Source of the DNA: Pseudisothecium myosuroides
Lineage: Eukaryota; Streptophyta; Bryopsida; Hypnales; Lembophyllaceae
NCBI GenBank assembly: GCA_951799445.1
Contig: OX637289.1
Span: 1,240,001-1,304,000 of the forward strand
Length of the DNA stretch: 64,000 nucleotides
Reading direction: 5' to 3'
Each line of letters starts with the position of its first letter. Position 1 is the stretch's first letter. Below, piece after piece: positions 22,603 to 35,245 of this stretch. The position numbers and the translations under genes were made by a program. Below the pieces are notes generated by a model. The model did no database searches. It was given only the letters and a program-made list of their open reading frames with translations, and was not told the DNA's origin.

Positions 22603-23355
22603 TGAGATGCGTGTTGAAATCCTGAAGTCCTGATACGGTGGAAACACCCAAAACCGTCAATATAAGCTCAGTATAGTTAAAGGCACCTTTTCCTAAAAAT
22701 AATATTTTAGAAGTATTAGTAAGTGAAAATCATGAATATTAAAAAAAAAAATAGATTTTTTGGATGTGTATGTAATTTCTATGATTTTTCAAAGTGACGG
22801 CTCTCTAGACCATTGAAACTGTCACATAGGTGGATCCTAAACTGAAATCTGCAAAAATTAGTAGTTAGCGAACCAGAGTTAAGCATTTCAAAGACACATG
22901 AACAAAAGTCTAGGGACACATTTAGTGGTACTATAGGATATAAAAATGGAAATAGGGACACTTTTGGATGTTTCTACCTTAGTTTCAGGTAGATCATCTA
23001 ATTTTGTGAATCTCAGGAGCAAACCTAGATTACAAGGGAGAGAAATAAGATAACCGCACAGAAAAAAAAAACATTTTCTGTTTCCACTATCTGAAGAGGT
23101 CAAATGACCAAAAAAATTTGATGAGATTATTTACAAACTAATTGAATTGCACGCAGTTTCATAATTTTTGATGATCTAGTAATATTTTACAAATTTTTAA
23201 AGTTGTGAACATGGGATTTCCTATACTTGACACTAAATTCACCTTTAACCTTTGAATGCCCAAGGGAATCCTCCCTCCAAAATCACCTTCAAACTATCAT
23301 TTTTCAAATGAAAGTAGAATGTTTTTCTAGAGTTATTTTTTGAAAAATATGGTTA

Positions 23356-23669
23356 AGGTAGTAGCACCCATAACCATCAAATTAAGGGTTTTGAACATGA
23401 TTATTATTAATAAATATCCAACAAATTATAGGATCTTATTAGCAAGAGAAAAATAATGCATGTGCACTTTTAAACATATTATTTGGATACTGTAAAAATA
23501 AGTTATAAATTTTTAAAGAGCCAATTGCAAATGCACCTAATACCAATACTAGGGTCTAATATTCAGATGTAGTGTATCCTTGTAATCACATCTATTCACT
23601 TCCACAAATTTTCTAAGATTTTAAAGGTGATGGCTATAGGTACAATGATGGTTATAGGTGTTGCTACCT
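23356..23669. mobile_element. MITE, AGGTAKGARCACCCATAA family (copy 2)
   Basis: Starts AGGTAGTAGCACCCATAA and ends TTATAGGTGTTGCTACCT. The interior (AAGGGTTTTGAACATGAT, TATTATTTGGATA, TCCTTGTAATCACATCTATT) matches the element at 8851-9146 in the same orientation. TA precedes it; the far flank is TT, so the duplication is decayed. Confidence 0.78.
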
Positions 23670-24314
23670 TTTTGTTCACCACTATCAAATTAGTCTATCC
23701 TTCAATTTTCAAAGACTTTGATAATAAAGTTCTTGAGGTATCTTCAATAAAAGTTCAATTTTTAAAAACATATTAGTCATTTTTTTCCGAACAAAATGAT
23801 TTTGGGGCTTGTGCCTCAAATTTTCATAGAGAATGATTTGGACCAAATGTAACTAGTATGAATAGTTAAAAGAAATGCATGCCAATTTTCACAAAGATTG
23901 AAGCAATGGAAGATTGTTTTAAGAGCCTTGTAATCAGGAGAGGTATATTGGGAAAACAAAAGTTTCACTTGCCCATGATCATTCACTACATGCTCCAACC
24001 AATTATTCTCTTGCCTATTTGTACAACAATAGAATTTTTCCTTTGAATGGCCTTTGATATGCTAGTACTTTTTCCAAGACAATTTGTAGTAAACATTTTT
24101 TAGAATGTTTGACTTTGAAAAATCACTTAAAATAATTTTTTTGTCCAAATCAAAAGTGTTTTTTTGTCTATGGAAAGATCACTTAACAAATTATATGAGA
24201 AAAATATGAAATTCAAAATAAAAATAGAGATCCAAGCATCCCATCAAGTTGGGCAACAAGTAAAAAATGGAGTGCTTAGGATTTTAAACCCCTAGCTATG
24301 TTCAAGATGTGCTC

Positions 24315-24396
24315 CTCCCTCTGTTTCTAAATAATATCAGTGCCTCCTTTGTGTTTTAAAAAAGGAAACATCGATATTATTTAGAAACAGAGGGAG
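24315..24396. mobile_element. Short Stowaway-like MITE
   Basis: Inverted ends CTCCCTCTGTTTCTAAATAA continue to TATC, separated by only about 34 bp. CTCCCTCYGTTYC is the hallmark terminus of plant Stowaway (Tc1/mariner) MITEs. TA follows the right end; the left flank has lost it. Confidence 0.75.
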
Positions 24397-25933
24397 TATA
24401 ATATATGACTTCTTCAATTTTTTAAAATTTGCATTATATGAAAAGATGTTCAACATGTTTTTTAGAAATTTTCCCTTAAATCAAACATGTAAAAAACAAC
24501 TTGTTGCCCCTTTGTCAAAATTGATCATATGACTTTGGAAACTGACCTAGAAAATAATTTCTATTTTGACCCTTACAGGACCAAACATTCAAATTTCAAA
24601 TAGCAAATGAACACAAACTCGTTCCAAATACATAAAATCTTTGTTTTTTCATCCATCTAAATATTTGTAGATTCTTGTTTCAATTCTCTTATTGTACATT
24701 GGTATGGTATAGGTTTTATCAACTTTCCTTAACAAATCTTCTATAGTTCAAGGGTGCTATATAAAAATGCATCAATGTGATAGTGCTTTAGCGTGGCATA
24801 TAGAACCCATTTTATGTAAAAAGTGTAATAATTAGGGCATTGGTGCAATCTAGCCATAAAATGGTTGACTAATAGTCCACAAGCATCATGTGATAGCTTT
24901 TCATATTTAGAAAGTTTTGTTAATGATAGTGATAGAATTATTAAATTGTTGAGGGCATAAACTTGCAAAATATTATTTGCAAAATTTTACTTAGTGCATT
25001 CATATACAAAAATGGTTTGTTATTGTTGCTAAACATGTGAAATGTACAAACTTGTGATTGTGCATGTTTTAATATTTTGAGAGGGTTGCTTTATTGCAAG
25101 TTTTACCAAAATGGTTGTATTTTCACTTCTAATGAACACTTTTGAATGGCTTATTTTTCTTGTAAATGCGTCTGGAAGATTTTTGAAATTGCAATATTGC
25201 TTCATATCTTGTAAAAGTATCCGACAGGTCTTGCAGTTGTGTTCATCCTCATGTCAGTTTTTATACTCTCATTTTTAGAATATAGCACTCAACATATTGT
25301 GTATATTTGATGTGTTGCTTGAATTTTTGGTCATTTTCTACAAAGTTGGAATAAGATAATTATAAACCAACTGAGTTTTGAACAAACATCATTTTTTTTA
25401 AATTGTGAAATTTTTTTATATAAACAACAAACCCACATATAATGCTTGGTATTAGAAAATTAAATAACAGTAGGGTATCCTAAAATTAAAAAAGAAAAAA
25501 AAGACCCCCCTATAAAATACTGCTTGGATGCATATATATATGAAAACTCAAACTCAAATAATCTAGTCAAGGAATGTATTCAAAATCCTACTTTTTTTTA
25601 ACTCTAAATACAAATATCTTGCAATATACAAGGTTAAAGTTTCTAAAATTTCTTCGCTATATTATTATACTAGTCTAGGGCAAGATTTTATGGTTAAAAA
25701 TTGCAAAAAAACAATTTGTAAATTTTTTTGCTCTTTACAATAGAAATGGCAATTTTGAGTGTTTTTTGATTAAAAAAAAAGGACCTTGAAATTGTAGGGA
25801 ATAAGTACAAAGATGAATAAAATATTAGCATGAGTAATAGAAATTACATTCCTTGTCTTAGACATGGATTCTATGGTAGAACATAACATACCCTTGGTAT
25901 ATCCTTCTCAATACAAACACACTTCAATTGTAT

Positions 25934-26221
25934 CATTAGAGGAGATTTGGGCCTCTAAAAGACTGCAAGTTCCCGGACTGTGGGAACTCTGCAGGAACGT
26001 TGGGACATTGCCAAATCATCAGTTTGACGTGGCCAAGTGATTGCCACGTCAGATTTTTTTTTTTTAATTTTGAAAAAAAAGAATAAATTTAGTATTCTTT
26101 TAACATTTTAATAATAATTTATTTTTTAATATTAATTTTTCTTTTCTGATAATAGTGCGCTATTCCCAGCATTGGGAATAGCCCTGAAATGGTCTTCCGG
26201 AGGTTCAAATCTCCTCTAATG
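25934..26221 (+). mobile_element. CATTAGAGG-family MITE, copy B (288 bp)
   Basis: Begins CATTAGAGGAGATTTGGGCC and ends CTCCTCTAATG. It carries TTTGACGTGGCC and GCCACGTCAG as an inverted pair, then a small stem around TATTCCCAGCATTGGGAATA. It matches 29398-29695 (inverted) and 16114-16416. It has no coding capacity. Confidence 0.85.
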
Positions 26222-27837
26222 TACCAAAATACCTCAATGCAATTTCTTTAGTTAATTTTCAAAGGAATCACCATACATTTGTTTGTAGTTGGTGCTCTCA
26301 AATGATCTTTTTGTATACATGGAGATCCAAATATTTTATAAAATGGCGAATTCAGATTCCTAGATGAATAGGTGCATTCTTTACAATGATAGTTCTTTGA
26401 AAGGCATTCATTAAACAGTTTTGTCATCATCATCCTTCTATTGGATTAACCCCTAATAGTCTCTAATCAGAAGGCGGATGTGGATCTTGGGCTTTTAAAG
26501 CAAAATAAAGTATAGCATGTGAAGAATCTAGACATCAAATCTTCATTTTTGCAAGTTTTCCTCTTTGTTCCATCCCTATATAAACTTCTTCAAAACCGTG
26601 CACAACAATCAATTGTGCACAATAATGAAGCACCAAGTGATCACGCTAATCACATCGTTGCAAAATAGATGAAAATTGTTTTTCAACATACTTGGATGAA
26701 TTTCATATGTTTCTTGTAGCTTCCATAGTAAGGTAGTCTACTCTACAAGCGATCAAGACTCAAAGGTATATTTTTCTTTCTTCAATGACCAATAATATAC
26801 ATTTCAGGAGGTGGTCATTTCAACTTCAAAAATTAGTAACTAATTCCATGAAGGTCCAAAAAATATAAAATGACTTGGATTAGATGTCAATTCCAATTTA
26901 CTTCCTACAAAAATTTACTAAAAATTGTTTTAAAGATTTTAGCTTCTCCGAAAAGGCAATTGGCTCTTAAATGGTCACTTTTTGAGAAGACTACCTTAAG
27001 CTTGAAAACCTTTATAAACCACCCTCACTCTCTTAGATGCAGTTATAAAGTCCCGCCATGCCCTAACTTACGCGCGTTTCATACTTGGGGCCTGATAGAA
27101 GGCCCGCTGAAATTCTCCAAGTTAATTTGAACAAATAGGATCACTCAATTTCTCTAAATCCGGCCCAAGGGCTTTATACTGGGGCCGGGCCGGAACTACA
27201 ATTCATCTTACATGTCACTTTAGGTGGCATAGTTTGGGCGCTAAACCTTCTGGTCCCAAGGAAGAAATTGAAATGAGGATTTGGATGGCCCAAAGTCCCA
27301 TCTAAGGCCGGATTGAGCTCCTCTATTGGATCAAGAACATCTCTCCCATTAATCAATGAAAGGTATTATTTTAACTTTTGACCCTTTATAAGTTTTGCAT
27401 ACAATATCCAAATGCCGTGTTCTTTGGTGTATTGGAACCTCCTTTCACTTTTCAATAAGAAAATTTACAAATTTGACCGATCTAATAATAATAACTACAT
27501 AGAGAAGCTACCCTATACAAAGAACAAATTGTACCGAGTACTTTCTCTTCTCATGTTGTGTCAAAGGATCAACATAACATTCAGTAGCTCCAAAGTGATG
27601 GTGTGATATATTTTACATCCCAACAATGATTTATTAGTGGCTACTGATGAGTTAGACATGTGGAAGATGTAAAGGCACGCCATCACTGTAGAAACAAGGC
27701 AACATCAATACATGCTACTGAATGTTATGAAGCATGTATTGTATTTTGTATTTGTTTTAGACAGATCCAATCCAACAAGTTCACCAATAACCTATTCAAG
27801 CCTTCTCAGAGTCTATTGCAAGCGACTCTTCAGTTAC
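26222..27837. other. Gene-free stretch with repeat relics
   Basis: At 26755-26960 lies an inverted copy of the 18985-19215 repeat. Near 26577 is a CTATATAAAC box followed by the hairpin GTGCACAACAATCAATTGTG, which may be a relic LTR promoter. The segment 27050-27350 is less AT-rich and has several GGCCCA-type motifs, but there is no gene. Confidence 0.4.
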
Positions 27838-28276
27838 AACTAGTGTGCCTTGTGCCGTTGCCATAGCCAAAAGAAAAATAAAAGAATTTTTTTCTAATTT
27901 TAAGATCCAAAAATAACTCAAGAATCCATAACTTTCACGCAGGTCTTGGAAACTCCATGAAACAAAGCCCATGCATCCTTCCATGCCAAGGGCTTTCCAA
28001 CGGGACCCAAAACATGACCAATTGACACACGGTTCAAAAGATACATACTTTAGTATAATTTAGTAATTTTTAAGTTCCAAAAAGAAATAAAAAATCCATA
28101 ACTTTTCCACTGTCGGTTCAAACACCATGAAACCAAGCCCATGCACCCCTCTTCAACGAGGGCTTTTTGACGATACCAAGCACGCCACCGGAGGACACAC
28201 GGTCCAGGAGATCTCACCGTAACAAACAAACAAAACAAAACAAACACAACAAACAATCAAACTTAAGGTATGGGTT
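27838..28276. repeat. Dispersed element with about 170-bp internal repeats (copy X)
   Basis: Bounded by CTAGTGTGCC on the left and CTTAAGGTATG on the right. Inside, a unit containing CCATAACTTT, CATGAAAC-AAGCCCATGCA and GGGCTTT occurs twice. An inverted and longer copy is at about 37387-38093, where it interrupts another repeat. Non-coding. Confidence 0.55.
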
Positions 28277-28488
28277 GCATGAATTTACTCTTAGAGGCTA
28301 CTACCTCAACAAACAAATTATATCATCACTCGGTCAAGCATCATTAGTTTGCTATATTGATTAAATAATATTTAAAAAAATGCTTATCGTACTTTGAAAT
28401 TTTTAGCAGAAATGGAAATGATAGTGATAGATTAACATTGTGGTCTAATTGGTATACTTCTTGAGCTCATATTAGCGTTCATTATTTA

Positions 28489-30005
28489 AATGCCCAAAAG
28501 CATTTAATGCAAGTGATACACCATCATAGACTTCTATAGAAAAGAACTATTGATATCCTTTGTATATATATTTGTAATCCGTTTGATGTTGTTTTGGATT
28601 TCCACCTTTACTTTGTACTTTAATATCAATTATTTTTATTTTCTATCTAATATTGTAATTTCTATCTACTACTTTTATTTTCTATTTTTATTTTTCATCT
28701 TTCACTTTTTAACTTTTTAAGCCTTCTATTTGATGGTGTATAAAAAGGCTTATGAAGTATTATATCAGTTTTATAGTATGACTAAAACTAAGTTTATCAA
28801 TCCATGGATTGTGCCAAGGTCTAATGCAAAGACAAAAACTTCTATGCCAAGGTCTAATGCGGAGGCAAAAACTTCTAAACATCGACATTTAACAAATGAA
28901 GACTCATTGAAAACTTTCATCAAGGATTTCTCCGTATTCTACAATTAAAGCTTATCAAGACATATCAAACTAGAGTTGGAGACTATTTATTTGATGCTGT
29001 CGCGTATGGGCTGTTCATTTTTTGGAGTTGAAAATCTCCACTTCAAAATTTCATTAAGGATTTCTAGACCCCAAGAAATGAACAACCGCATCAAACAAAC
29101 AATGTCCAATTCTAGTTCGATATATCTTGATGAGCTTTAATTGTAGAATGTAGAGAAATCGTTGATGAAATTTTTCGATGTCTTCGTTTGTTAGTCATTG
29201 ATGTTTAGAAGTTTATGTCTGTGCATTAAACCTTGGCATAGTTTGTGGATTGGTATACTTAGTTTTAGCCATACTATAAACAAATATAGTATTTGATAGA
29301 TTCCCTAAAAAATACTTAGATGTAAAAAAATGCTTAAATATGGATATATCAAAATTAAACAAGCATCAACAATTGAAAGAATGATATAAAGCCTTAACAT
29401 TAGAGGAGATTTGAGCCTCTGGAAGACCGTTTTAGGGTTATTCCCGATGCTGGGAACAACGCACTGCTGTCAGAATTTTTTATTTATTAAAAATAAATAA
29501 AAATAAAAAATAAAAAATAAAAAAGTTAAAATGTTAAAAGAATACTAAATTTTTTTTCAAAAAATAAATAATAAATCTGACGTGGCAGTCGCTTGGCCAC
29601 GCCCGATTGATGATTTGGCAGCATCCCAGCGTTCCTGCAGAGTTCCCACAGTCCGAGAACTCGCAGTCTCTTAGAGGCCCGAATTTCCTCTAATGAAATA
29701 AATATACTATACGAATACACAAATATATAAATGAATATATATAATACACAATCAAATAGAAGGTTTAGAAAGTTAAAAAGTGAAAGATGAAAAGTAAAAG
29801 TTAAAAATAAAAGTAGTAGATAGAAATTATACAATATTAGATAGAAAATAAAAATAATTGATATTAAAGTACAAAGTAAAAGGTAAAAATCCAAAACAAT
29901 ATCAAACAGATGATTTCAATATACAAAGGATATCAATAGTGTTTTTTTTCCATAGAAGTCAATCTACAATGGCATATCACTTGCGTTAAGTGTCTTTGAG
30001 CATTA
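28489..30005. mobile_element. Long foldback element, interrupted by a MITE
   Basis: The left arm (28489 to about 29020) is the imperfect reverse complement of the right arm (about 29050 to 30005). Examples are TTTCTATCTAATATTGTAAT against its complement near 29840, and ATTCTACAATTAAAGC near 28937 against 29145. The right arm holds the CATTAGAGG MITE at 29398-29695, so the palindrome is older. No transposase is encoded. A transcript would form a hairpin hundreds of base pairs long. Confidence 0.75.
29398..29695 (-). mobile_element. CATTAGAGG-family MITE, copy C (298 bp)
   Basis: Same ends as the 25934 copy but inverted: CATTAGAGGAGATTTGAGCC on the plus strand and CATTAGAGGAAATTCGGGCC on the minus strand. 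It carries TGACGTGGC in both orientations and the CCCACAGTCCGAGAACT block. It is nested in the right arm of the long palindrome. Confidence 0.85.
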
Positions 30006-30142
30006 AAAAAAATCCAAGAGCACATGAATTGGAAATTAGGCCCTTAAATTTGGCTTCAACACTTTACATTAATAAGGCTAGATTGAAGGTTGGAATTGGG
30101 GCTGGACTAAAGGCAAATTGGACCCCCAAATCTGGTATGAAC

Positions 30143-30426
30143 TAGGGCTCTTTTTTCATTTTTTATGAAGTGCCAAAGTGGTGAAATAAAATGTTATATT
30201 GCTCCAAATTCCAACATTCATCCACATATTGGATAGAAAATATTACATTAGCACATACCACATTTCCATAATTCTACTTTCATCCACAATCTGGCAATTT
30301 CGTCCAAGATTTTTTTCTAATTCCAATTTTTTTGGCAAAAAACTTCATGATTTTGTTGCCATTTTTTCACCAAATTATTTTTTTCTAGTGCAATCTGGCA
30401 CCAGAGTGCCAAAAAAGAAGAAGCTT
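30143..30426. mobile_element. Mutator-like MITE, copy B (284 bp)
   Basis: TGGTATGAAC flanks it on both sides (30133-30142 and 30427-30436), a 9-10-bp target duplication typical of Mutator-like elements. The interior matches 16481-16770. It lies about 480 bp upstream of the PPR start codon and could influence that promoter. Confidence 0.8.
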
Positions 30427-30904
30427 TGGTATGAACCCGCCCTTCCACAGGTCTTCTCATTTTGCGGACCTAGGATTGACTGGAGACCAATGTTTTTGTT
30501 TTTTTTTCATTTTGGAGAAGGAGACAACTGTTTCTCAATATTCATGTAATACTTGGTGATATCTATATGAAAACTAGGTGATACCTAGGTAAGATTTGAC
30601 TACTAATCTTAAAATGCAGCAGTAATCTGGCTATTTTGGCCCAAGAAAATGAAAATTTCCTTTACAAAAAATAGCCAACATCTTTTGGTTGTAACCAATT
30701 GGCGAAAAATCGTGCATAAAAAAAACACTGCTGGAGACAAGCTCCCTTCATGCCTACTAGGTCCTGATAGGTCTATCCGCCAAAGGCGGTAACCACCTGG
30801 TCGCCCTTCCATCCTAATTCGGTTCGCGTGTTGTGCACATTGTGTTGGGAGCTCTTTTGCAGATTTCGCAACGGAGCTTCCGCCATAGCTGACCTCGACG
30901 GAGC

Positions 30905-33900
30905 ATGGCCTCGCTGCGGGCCAGCCTGGAGTTAGCCGGGCCGTCGTCCAGGGAGCAGCCGCAGAGACCAGTAGGCTTGGTGCGGGCGCCCGTGGCGGGG
31001 ACGAGCAGTGCGCCGGTGTCCGTCGCGGTGAAGCCTGCGCCGGGATGGGCGGGGTACGGGAGTTTGTTGGCCATTCTGGAGCCCGTGCTGGAAGCGCGGA
31101 GGCGGGAGGCAGGTCAGGGCGGGTCATCAGCTGTGGTGGATGGGGGGCGGGACAGTGGCGAGGAGAGTGGGAGCGGGCGGGATAAGGCGGACGGAGGTGG
31201 CGTATCGAGGGGGCAACGGAGTGGCCGCGGGAATTCGAATGGGAGGCGGCGCTTGGGAAAGCTGAACTCGAGGAAAGGCCAGTCGTGGGACAGTGGACTC
31301 ACGCATAGAGGAGAGGAGCTTTTGCGGAAGATTTTGGCGTTGTCGAATGAGGACGGCGTGAGCGAGATTCTGACGGCAGCGGAGTCGACTCTCTCGAGTA
31401 GGGAGCTTTTGTCGATTATTAAGGGATTGGGAAGGGAGGGGCAATGGAATGAGTCGCTCGTGGTTTTCAATTGGATGCGAGAACGGCCGAAATTTAGACC
31501 GGATGGGGTGGCAATTGCCGTCATGTTGAGGATTCTTGGACGTGAGTCGCAACTCACAGCTGTGTCGCTGCTCTTTGAGAGCTTAAGAATGGAAGGATAT
31601 CCTTTAGACGTTTATGCGTATACTTCTTTAATTACAGCTCTCTCGCGGAATCGGAAATTTAAGGAAGCCCTAGGGTTTTTCAAGCAGATGAAAGATGAAG
31701 GACCGCTACCGAATATTGTGACGTATAACGTAATCATAGATTTGTACGGGAAGAAGGGGAGGTCTTGGGAGAATATTCTGGAATTGTTTGATGAGATGAA
31801 AGCTCTGGGAATTCGACCGGATGAATACACTTACAATACAGCCATTACTGCCTGTGCGAGTGACTCATTATGCGAAGAAGCGAAGGAGCTATTTACTCAG
31901 ATGAAGGCAACAAATTGTACACCTGATAGGGTAACGTATAATGCACTTCTGGACGTATATGGGAAGGCAGGGTGGCATAAGGAAGCTGCAAACGTTCTTA
32001 AGGAGATGGAAAGTGCCCGCTGCCCGCCTAACATTGTAACATACAATGAACTTCTGTCTGCATTTGGAAGAGCTGGACTGTACAATGCAGCCTCCGAGAT
32101 GAAAGAATCAATGGTTACCAAAGGTATCGTGCCGGATGTTTTCACTTATACTAGTCTGCTTTCAGCTTACAGCAGGGCAGGACGAGTTGAACAAGCTATG
32201 GAGATTTACCAGGAGATGCGAACGAATGGTTGCACTCCAAATTCGTTCACGTTTAATGCATTAATTGATATGCACGGCAAGAAAAAGAATTTCAACGAGA
32301 TGATGCTGATATTTGAGGATATGCAGGTGCGTGAGAGAGCTTTGCAATGTGTTTTGTTATCACTTCCGCACCTCCTCACTACTTCTACGTTTCTTTTTCT
32401 TTACCATTCTCCAAGTCCATCATGGTTTCACCGAAAGTGACAGACTGTATCCATTGTAGTTTTCCATTTAGGAGGTGTGCTAAATATAAGGTGGTTCTAT
32501 TAAGCATTGGAAGTTCAGGCGAACGCGGAAGTTTTTTTTTGACACCATAGATGCTCTGAGCGGTTACTGAAAATCGTAGGATCTTCGTTTGAAGGTTGCT
32601 TACACTCTCTTGAATGACTGTAGGCTGTTCTGATTCTTTACCTGAATTTCTTTTGCAGGCTTGTGGGTGTGAACCTGACATCGTTACTTGGAATACGTTA
32701 TTGGGAGTATTTGGCAAGAACGGCATGTATGCAGAGGTCTTGAAGGTCAGCTATTACTCTCCTTTGAGGGTACCCATGCACGCTAAATTTGAAGCGCTAA
32801 AAGTTTATATCTATATCTATATTTGAAGAGTCCTCAAATTTCTTGTTCCCCACCCTTATTCACCAAATGTGCCCTATAAATAGTCAATTGACCAATCACC
32901 AAGTGGAATATAGGATAGAGTTTACTAAACTGAGATTTGAAAGATTTGAAGATTTGAAGGTTCATTGAAACAATTCCAGAATATTCTCCCAAGACCTCCC
33001 AAACTCTTAAAAAGTAAGACTGCATTTGTAAGACTGCATTTGTAAGACTGCAAAACTCTCAAAAAGTCTTACACTCGCCAAACTTGGATGATACGTGCTC
33101 TCAAAATTTTCTAGCGTGTATAGTCGGGGTTTGTGTAGGCGCTTAACTCCTATTCATCGGCCACATTTAATTGAAAAATATGTGCGCTGGTTGACAGGTT
33201 TTTCGGGGAATGAAGAAGGCAGGTTTTGAACCAGAAAAGGCGACTTTCAATACTCTCATTGAGGCGTATGGAAGATGTGGGTCTTCAGATCAGGCTATGA
33301 GCATATATGATGGCATGCTGCAAGCTGGCTGCACACCAGACTTGGCCACCTTCAATACCTTACTAGCTGCTCTTGCTAGAGAAGGTCGGTGGGAGCATGC
33401 AGAGTTGGTACTGGATGAGCTGAAGAGAAGTAGTTATAAACCGAACGACATTGCCTATGCCTCAATGCTTCATGCCTATGCAAACGGTGGAGAATTAGAA
33501 AAATTAAGCGAATTGGTAGACTCTCTACGTACCGTATTCGTGCCATTTTCCAAGATTCTCCTGAAGACGCTTGTCCTTGTTTACAGGTATGTCAAGTAAT
33601 TCTAGACCACTACAACTCATTGCTGAAAGGAGCTTATCAATAACCACTACGTTTCAGAATTTTTTTCAGAATGTCGTCCTAACTTACATTTTCTGTTCCT
33701 GCAGTAAATGCAGTCTAGTTGAGGAAGCTGAGCAAGCCTTTTTTGCTATGAAGCACCATGGGTACCTATCAGACACCAGCACATTTAACGCCATGATTTC
33801 GATGTATGGAAAGAAAGGAATGATAGACTTGGCCACTGATACTTACGCTTTGTTGCGGAAGACTGGTCTGGATCCAGATGTTGTCACTTATAACTGCCTG

Positions 33901-34785
33901 ATGAGTATGTATGGACGAGAAGGGATGTATCGAAAATGTGAAGCAATTTTGAGAGAGTGCTCAATTGCAGGAGAAACTCCCGACCTTGTTTCATACAACA
34001 CTGTCATATTTGCGTACAGGTACTTTCACATTGTTTGCGTTTTAATGTTTGCTTTGATGTGTTGAACTCAACATTTAAATTGAAGCTCATAAAATAGAGG
34101 AAATGGCAGAGAATTGTAGAATTATGGATGCCCTGGGTCCCCTTCGAATAGCAAATGGCCCCAGGGTGTCAGGAGGTCAACTAAAGAATGTAATGTCAGG
34201 AGGTCAACTCGTATTTGTCTGCAACCAAATCGATCACCGAATTTTAGGAGCAATTTTTTTTGGAATTTGCAATGGACAAAAGACTTTGATTTTTTCTTTT
34301 GTAGCCTTTTTGAATGAAGATGACTGATTATATTTCATCTCATGCAGTGACTTAGGATTTGACATCAGTGGTGATTATTTTATTGCATTAGTAGACTGAT
34401 CCATTTATATTTTTCTTTCCTGAGCTGAGAACCTTTGTACCTTTGCAGTAAACATGGCCATCTGGAGGAAGCAACTCGGATCTTTCACGAGATGGTCAGC
34501 AAGGGTCTACCGCCAGATGCATTCACCTACAATACCTTTGTCGCTTGCTATTCAAATCGAGGAATGCTAACGGAGGCATTAAATGTGGTTAAGCACATGA
34601 AGAAGAGTGGCTGCAAGCCAGGCGAGGTGACATACCGTACTTTAGTGGATGCTTACTGCAAATTGGGTAGACTTGAAGAGGTCGAACGAATTCTTAAGTT
34701 CATCAAAAATTCTGATCCAAATTTCGATAAGGTGGCTTTTCGCAGAATAGCTGCTCGAGTCAACGAGTATGAGAAGGGGTCCTGA
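30905..34785 (+). CDS. P-class pentatricopeptide repeat protein, At5g02860-like, five exons
   Basis: Exons 30905-32326, 32659-32745, 33198-33586, 33705-34019 and 34449-34785 join without frame error to 849 aa. Residues 1-130 are low-complexity, Ala/Gly/Arg-rich, and include a likely organelle targeting region. From about 165 to 835 there are some 18 consecutive 35-residue PPR motifs, for example TYNALLDVYGKAGWHKEAAN, DVFTYTSLLSAYSRAGRVEQ and TFNALIDMHGKKKNFNEMM. Several segments (VTWNTLLGVFGKNGM, TFNTLIEAYGRCGS, LVSYNTVIFAY) follow Arabidopsis At5g02860 closely, including order of repeats. PPR proteins bind single-stranded RNA in plastids or mitochondria and stabilise, process or help translate it; P-class members lack editing domains, as here. 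The target is unknown. The start is the first in-frame ATG of the long exon. The gene is less AT-rich than its surroundings. Confidence 0.95.
33010..33055. repeat. Three tandem copies of GTAAGACTGCATTT in PPR intron 2
   Basis: GTAAGACTGCATTT repeats with a 16-bp period within the 32746-33197 intron; the third copy ends GCAAAA. It is too short to affect the gene model. Confidence 0.7.
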
Positions 34786-35245
34786 AGTCTGGTTTCTTTA
34801 ACGTTAAACCCACTAGCGGTCAAGAAGTTCTTTTTATTCTCTTCTTGAACCCAATATTGAACCCATAATTTGGCCTCTTTGCAGTTAGCCACTGCTTATA
34901 GAATATAAACTTAGGGCGTGTTCGACAAAAGCAGAATACTCGAGATTCATCATTCTAGGACTGAGCCTTCAGTTGTGAAATATTAGGAAATATGATTATA
35001 AGAGCATTGATTCCTGGTTGGATTTGTTTCACCGCTTGTTGGAAACTGCATATGCACGAGGGCTCTCTACTAGCTGATCCCATGCCAGGTGAAACTCAAC
35101 CATGGGAGCATGACCTTGAGAATTTGCCAGAGCCAGTGCCGTATACGCAAAGTCACTCGTCTTTTGCAACTGCTGTCAGTGCTGTGGGAGTGCACTCACT
35201 GAAATGGCTGGAACCGTTGATTCCCAGCCCTTGTCAATTGCTTAA

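Larger units (their letters stand above)
22610..25933. other. Gene-free AT-rich stretch with MITEs
   Basis: Contains the two MITEs listed at 23356 and 24315. Otherwise it is decayed AT-rich DNA with no supported gene; all open frames are short and low in complexity. Confidence 0.5.

Noticed and set aside
27174..27356. Minus-strand 60-codon frame in a less AT-rich patch
   Set aside because: No splice partners, no recognisable motif; probably chance.
30609..31557. Minus-strand Pro/Ser-rich open frames opposite the PPR first exon
   Set aside because: Shadows of the less AT-rich PPR coding exon; the plus strand has strong family support.
34103..34327. Plus-strand open frame in the region before the last PPR exon
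   Set aside because: It lies within the 34020-34448 intron and does not continue the PPR pattern, whereas exon 4 to exon 5 joins perfectly.
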